Positions 60,324 to 64,000 of a stretch of DNA of 64,000 nt are shown one piece after another. The DNA is taken from NCBI RefSeq assembly GCF_020524005.1, contig NZ_JAIVKK010000001.1, positions 124,001-188,000 on the forward strand. The letters run 5' to 3'. Source of the DNA: Microbulbifer aggregans (GTDB lineage Bacteria; Pseudomonadota; Gammaproteobacteria; Pseudomonadales; Cellvibrionaceae). A program made the position numbers and the translations under genes. Under the pieces are notes generated by a model. That model did no database searches and was not told the DNA's origin. It saw only the letters and a list, made by a program, of their open reading frames with translations. Within the stretch, counting starts at the first letter, position 1. Every line of letters begins with the position of its first letter.

Positions 60324-61157
60324 ATGGCATTAACTGGCACCAGAAAGCAACTGAACGAGATTATCTTCGGAACGGATACCCCGGCGGGTAAAAACTTCGA
60401 TGTGTTTTTGATCTGGACGATTTTGCTGAGTGTGATCCTCGTCATGCTCGCTTCTATTGAGAACCTGTCCGTTCGCTATGGCGACCTGTTCTTTGGATTG
60501 GAGTGGTTTTTCACCGCACTGTTCACGATCGAATACCTGACGCGTATTTACTGTGCCAGGGAGCGCAGGTCTTACATTTTCAGTTTTTACGGCATAGTCG
60601 ACCTGCTGGCCATTCTCCCCAGCTATCTCGCCCTGATCTTTACCGGTGCCAGTTACCTGATGGTTATTCGCCTGTTGCGGGTGCTACGTATATTTCGGGT
60701 GCTCAAACTGGTGCGCTATCTGAGCGACGCCAACCTGCTGATGCGGTCGTTGTGGCAGGCGCGGCGCAAGATCCTCGTGTTCTATTCCAGTGTGCTGGTG
60801 ATCTGTATCATTTTTGGTTCCATCATGTTCCTGGTAGAGGGGCCCAAGCACGGGTTTACCAGTATCCCCAAGAGTATTTACTGGACCATCGTGACCATCA
60901 CCACGGTGGGATTCGGAGACATCACTCCCCATACGCCCCTTGGCCAGACCATTGCGTCCATGACCATGCTGATCGGTTACTCCATCATTGCCGTGCCTAC
61001 CGGTATCGTTACTGCCGAGCTGGCTCACGAACTGGGTCGGGAGAAAACCCTTGCGCGTTGCCACAACTGTGGGCGCGCGGGGCACGACGCCGATTCGGAG
61101 TACTGCAAGTTCTGTGGCTACAAGCTTGAAGACTTTGACCCTATCCCCAACGACTGA
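60324..61157 (+). CDS. Six-TM voltage-gated-type potassium channel with C-terminal zinc ribbon
   Basis: A 277-residue ion transporter. Six TM helices S1-S6 are present; the S4-like helix is RLLRVLRIFRVLKLVRYL (116-133) with regularly spaced Arg, and the pore filter is TVGFGD (194-199), so K+ selectivity is expected. The tail carries C246-xx-C249...C261-xx-C264 (CHNCGRAGHDADSEYCKFC), a rubredoxin-like zinc ribbon in the cytosol, unusual for such channels. It is monocistronic, with an ATG at 60324. Confidence 0.88.
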   Translation: MALTGTRKQLNEIIFGTDTPAGKNFDVFLIWTILLSVILVMLASIENLSVRYGDLFFGLEWFFTALFTIEYLTRIYCARERRSYIFSFYGIVDLLAILPSYLALIFTGASYLMVIRLLRVLRIFRVLKLVRYLSDANLLMRSLWQARRKILVFYSSVLVICIIFGSIMFLVEGPKHGFTSIPKSIYWTIVTITTVGFGDITPHTPLGQTIASMTMLIGYSIIAVPTGIVTAELAHELGREKTLARCHNCGRAGHDADSEYCKFCGYKLEDFDPIPND

Positions 61158-61248
61158 GCCTGCAGGCAAGGGTTTGCGCCGGCCCCTTGAAGTGATTACC
61201 CTTGCCGCCCTCTGTTAACTCCCCGTCCAGCCACAGGTAGTCATTTTC

Positions 61249-62394
61249 ATGGACATAAACGGATATTGCGCGCCCGGATTCGAGGCGCTTTTTGACGCGT
61301 TTGCCACAAATTTCCGTGTTCACGGGGATGTCGGCGCTGCCTTTTGCGCAGTGCAGCACGGTGAGGTGGTCGCTTCTCTGTGGGCGGGCACTGAAGATCG
61401 CGCTGGTGAGCGGGGGTTCGAGGAGCACACGCTGGTTAACGTCTTCTCCTCCTCGAAAGGTGTGTTGGCACTATTGGCGCTGCAGCAGGTCGCGGCAGGT
61501 CGCCTGGACCTGGATATACCAGTCGCGCACTACTGGCCGGAATTCGCCTCGGCGGGTAAGCAGGATGTAACTGGTAGACAATTACTGTGCCACCGGGCTG
61601 GCACAATTGCGTTCCGCGAACGTGTGCCCGATGACCTGATATATGACTGGCCCGCTGCACTGGAGAAGGTGGCCGCCACCGAGCCCTGGTGGCAACCGGG
61701 TAGTGAGCAGGGATATGCACCGTTTCTATACGGTTGGACACTGGGCGGGCTGATTGAAAAAGCGAGCGGCGTCCCTTTATTGGACCTTTACCGCCAAATG
61801 CTGGCGGAACCGCTACAGCTCGACGGTGGCTTTGGCGCGGTAGGGCACCGTTCCCAACGGATTGCCGACGTAGGCCCGCTGAAGAAGCCCTTGCCGGAGC
61901 TGCGTGATAATGCCATTGGCCGCTCAATCAAGGAGGACCGCCAGGGACCGGTCGCTACGGCATTCACCAACCCGGTATCCCTGATGATGGGCACGAATGG
62001 CGATGAGTGGCGCGGCGCCCTGATTCCTGCGGCCAACGGTCATTTCAGCGCGCGGGATCTCGCTACTATTTATGGGGACCTCGCATCCGAAGCGCCAGAG
62101 TTGCTGTCACTGGATACGCTCAGGGAAGCGACCAGGGAGCAGAGCAGGGGGCGGGACCGCATCTTGCAGACAGAGGTCGCTTTCGGATGCGGATTTATCC
62201 TGTCCGGCGCGGCAAAGGATCTGCACTTCGGCAGTGATGCCGGGTTCGGGCACCCGGGCGCTGGCGGCAGCGTTGGTTTTGGCGACCCGAAAAACGGAGT
62301 GGGCTTCGGCTATATCACCTCCCGTATGGGGCAGAGCCTGTTTATGGACCAGCGCGCGATCGGGCTGGTGGAATGTCTTTATCGCCTGATCTGA
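61249..62394 (+). CDS. Serine beta-lactamase-like hydrolase (EstB/class C family)
   Basis: A 381-residue alpha/beta protein of the beta-lactamase/EstB group. The catalytic motif is SSSKG (VNVFSSSKGVLALLALQQV, about 67-84), with a Tyr in GYAPFLYGWTLG as the second motif. It starts MDINGYCAPGFEALFDAFATNF, with no signal peptide, so it is cytosolic. Such proteins hydrolyse esters or cyclic amides; beta-lactam resistance is not implied. It lies 92 bases after the channel gene and is followed by slyX. Confidence 0.85.
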   Translation: MDINGYCAPGFEALFDAFATNFRVHGDVGAAFCAVQHGEVVASLWAGTEDRAGERGFEEHTLVNVFSSSKGVLALLALQQVAAGRLDLDIPVAHYWPEFASAGKQDVTGRQLLCHRAGTIAFRERVPDDLIYDWPAALEKVAATEPWWQPGSEQGYAPFLYGWTLGGLIEKASGVPLLDLYRQMLAEPLQLDGGFGAVGHRSQRIADVGPLKKPLPELRDNAIGRSIKEDRQGPVATAFTNPVSLMMGTNGDEWRGALIPAANGHFSARDLATIYGDLASEAPELLSLDTLREATREQSRGRDRILQTEVAFGCGFILSGAAKDLHFGSDAGFGHPGAGGSVGFGDPKNGVGFGYITSRMGQSLFMDQRAIGLVECLYRLI

Positions 62395-62410
62395 GTAAGA
62401 GGTAATCGTT

Positions 62411-62638
62411 GTGTCTGATATTGAAAGTGCGCTGGTCGCACGCGTGGATGAGCTGGAGAGCCGGGTAGCATTCCAGGAGGATACACTGGCGCAATTAAAC
62501 GACCAGATTGCTGCCCAGGATGCACAGATCCGAGTACTGGTATCGCGGTTGCGCGAGATGACAACCCGGTATCAGGATCTTTCTTACGAAATGCAAAAGG
62601 AATTGAAGCCCGCGGACGAAAAACCTCCGCACTATTGA
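62411..62638 (+). CDS. slyX: SlyX family protein
   Basis: A 75-residue coiled-coil protein: VDELESRVAFQEDTLAQLNDQIAAQDAQIRVLVSRLREM covers most of its length and the C-terminus ends KPPHY, the family hallmark. It has been named for a link to SlyD; no function is established. It starts at a GTG 16 bases after the hydrolase gene. Confidence 0.9.
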   Translation: MSDIESALVARVDELESRVAFQEDTLAQLNDQIAAQDAQIRVLVSRLREMTTRYQDLSYEMQKELKPADEKPPHY

Positions 62639-63432
62639 AGCCCATTGTGGCGCCCCGGTTCAGAGGGCGCCGCGCTAAAATAGTGCCCGGCCAGGTCCCC
62701 GGTTCGAAATCGCTGAGAGCAATACTGGGGATAAGTCGGCGCCATTTTCTTTATGCGCCGTGCCCCCCGGCGCTACCACCGTTCCTTGAGATTTATTCAT
62801 CCTGGAAGAGGCTTTTGGCTGTCGGCTGAATGGCTGAAAATTTCTTTTTTTCTCTCCGCGTCAAGCCTTGACAATTTTTTTTCCACATTTAATCGGCGTG
62901 TTTTTTATCGATTCCTGGCGTGCGTGAAATTGGTACGCCGGGGAAAAATAATCCCATAACTAATTGATTCTAAAGGAAAAATCGAAACGATTAAAAATTG
63001 ATCAGTTTGCTGGAGGTAAGCGAAGACGGGGTTTGGCACCAACTTTTCTCACTTCATGCACAAACTTATCCACAGAAATTGTGGAAGACTCAATTACACG
63101 CTGGCACAGCTCTTTTTGGTGCCTTTTAAACGCACGGATTTTTGCCATTGGTGGCTTGCCGCATCCTGGTGCAGTGCGTATGCCGCAGTATGGTTGTACG
63201 CGTTTTATCCAGGTGCATATTTAGTTTTTACTGCAGTGCCAAATTTGCGGACCAGGCAGTAGACCTGATCACACTTTCCGCATAGTCTTCCCGACCATGG
63301 CGAACGCGGTTCAGCTACCAGTCAGGAACAGGTAGCAATACTGCGCATATCGGCCCCGCCTGGTGCCCGTTGGGATCAAGCGGGGCGGGCCGAACTCTCA
63401 CCCGATTAGTAAAAGCGTTAGGAGAAGCTTCA
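62639..63432. other. Long non-coding region before the OmpA-family gene
   Basis: A 794-base stretch without a credible gene. It holds a hairpin (GGCGCCC 62649-62655 with GGGCGCC 62665-62671), an AT-rich block (about 62830-63010), a TTGACA (62868-62873) with TAATCG 16 bases later, and a single exact DnaA-box sequence TTATCCACA (63066-63074). ORFs in the region (such as 63056-63262) have a composition unlike the neighbours and no ribosome-binding site. Confidence 0.6.
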
Positions 63433-64000
63433 ATGAAAAAATGGGTAGCCATTCTTGCTCTGGGTTCACTGGTGGGTTGTACCACTCTGGATCCCTACAC
63501 CCAGGAAAGCAAAACCAGCAATGCCGCCAAGGGCGCAGGTGCTGGTGCTGTGGCTGGCGCCATCATCGGTGCTGCAACAGCCAGTAAAAGCGATCGCAAG
63601 AAGGGTGCAATTACCGGTGCTCTCGGTGGCGCAGCCATCGGCGGTGGTATCGGTTACTACATGGATCGCCAGGAAATGGCCCTGCGCCAGCGCCTGGAAG
63701 GTACTGGTGTACGCGTTCAGCGTGAAGGCGACAACATCCGCCTGATCATGCCGGGCAACATCACCTTCGCAACCAGCCGCTACGAAATCCGTACCGATTT
63801 CTACGACACACTGGACTCTGTTGTACTGGTACTGAAAGAGTTCGACAAAACTGCGATTCGCGTAAGCGGCCACACCGACAGCACTGGTTCTGATGTTACC
63901 AACCAGACCCTGTCTGAGCGCCGTGCGCAATCTGTTGCTGACTTCTTTGCCACACGCGGCGTTGCTGCAGGCCGGGTTCAGGCTGTTGGTTACGGCGAAC
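63433..64000 (+). CDS. OmpA-family glycine-zipper lipoprotein (YiaD-like), 3' end outside window
   Basis: The first 189 codons are present. The signal is MKKWVAILALGSLVGCTTLDPYT (lipobox Cys at residue 16). A glycine zipper follows (GAGAGAVAGAIIGAATASK and GALGGAAIGGGIGYYMDRQEMALRQRL), then the OmpA/Pal peptidoglycan-binding domain from about residue 105, with HTDSTGSDVTNQTLSERRAQSVADFF. This matches YiaD-type outer-membrane lipoproteins that anchor the envelope to peptidoglycan. The ATG follows GGAG. The frame runs off the right edge. Confidence 0.9.
   Translation, partial: MKKWVAILALGSLVGCTTLDPYTQESKTSNAAKGAGAGAVAGAIIGAATASKSDRKKGAITGALGGAAIGGGIGYYMDRQEMALRQRLEGTGVRVQREGDNIRLIMPGNITFATSRYEIRTDFYDTLDSVVLVLKEFDKTAIRVSGHTDSTGSDVTNQTLSERRAQSVADFFATRGVAAGRVQAVGYGE

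Noticed and set aside
61249-62394. Beta-lactamase-like gene as an antibiotic resistance determinant
   Set aside because: The protein lacks a signal peptide and belongs to the EstB-type esterase group; resistance is not supported.
63066-63074. Exact DnaA box suggesting a replication origin
   Set aside because: It is a single copy with no cluster, and no dnaA, dnaN, gyrB or mnmG gene nearby; chance or minor regulatory use is more likely.
63056-63262. 68-codon ORF in the non-coding region before the OmpA-family gene
   Set aside because: No ribosome-binding site, odd amino acid composition rich in Trp, Phe and Cys, and no recognisable family; most likely chance.

Overview
The window is a contiguous piece of a gammaproteobacterial chromosome of moderately high GC, densely coded. 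The gene content (GreB, SlyX, YebG with a LexA box, class II DAHP synthase, DcaP-like porin, short PutA, indolepyruvate ferredoxin oxidoreductase, Lrp regulators) fits a marine heterotroph. A Microbulbifer/Cellvibrionales-type organism is my best guess; this is inference from content, not a marker-gene assignment. I see no rRNA, tRNA, CRISPR array, insertion sequence or phage.

Layout. 1-5.2 kb: a yjfIJKLMC-like PspA operon (DUF2170, PspA/IM30, a two-TM potassium channel, DUF2491, DUF350, DUF1190, glutathionylspermidine-synthase-like ATP-grasp ligase). An intrinsic-terminator-shaped hairpin lies inside the first codons of the channel gene. 5.2-9.5 kb: YchJ-like protein, a small secreted protein, two translationally coupled amidohydrolases (the second lacks obvious metal ligands), MAPEG protein. 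9.6-11.4 kb: yebG under a LexA box, a candidate orphan small RNA, a LysE exporter with a DUF924 protein. 11.6-13.5 kb: DUF6249 membrane protein, ECF sigma factor and a putative anti-sigma factor. 13.6-21.8 kb: LEA-type lipoprotein, MscS channel, old-yellow-enzyme, maleylacetoacetate isomerase, MarR regulator with a doubled operator, aromatic aminotransferase, DAHP synthase, GST. 22-29 kb: M3 peptidase lipoprotein, DUF2905, then an Lrp regulator divergent from a fused indolepyruvate oxidoreductase with an unusually structured leader.

29.3-36.7 kb is an RpoE-ChrR (ECF11-type) module. The sigma/anti-sigma pair diverges from a seven-gene lipid-modification operon (SnoaL-like, SDR, FAD amine oxidase, DUF1365, cyclopropane synthase-like methyltransferase, DUF2878, unknown protein). 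Both directions carry a TGATCC-N18-TAA promoter, so the module looks self-contained and responsive to singlet oxygen or photo-oxidative stress.

36.9-45.7 kb: glycine-zipper lipoprotein, PutA with a divergent Lrp regulator, EamA transporter, acyl-CoA dehydrogenase, DcaP-type porin, lipoprotein. 45.7-57 kb: GreB and an S9 peptidase, a BKACE enzyme and an AgcS symporter, then a three-gene acyl-CoA carboxylase/dehydrogenase operon divergent from a TetR regulator. The same 18-bp palindrome (ACCAAGC-N4-GCTTGGT) occurs beside the TetR gene and upstream of the BKACE gene, which ties these two loci into one candidate catabolic regulon; this is the most promising undescribed unit here. 57-64 kb: an 881-residue membrane protein with an M48-peptidase-like domain whose zinc motif is lost, an SUI1-family protein, a voltage-gated-type channel with a C-terminal zinc ribbon, a serine beta-lactamase-like hydrolase, SlyX, a long non-coding stretch, and the start of an OmpA-family glycine-zipper lipoprotein cut by the window edge.
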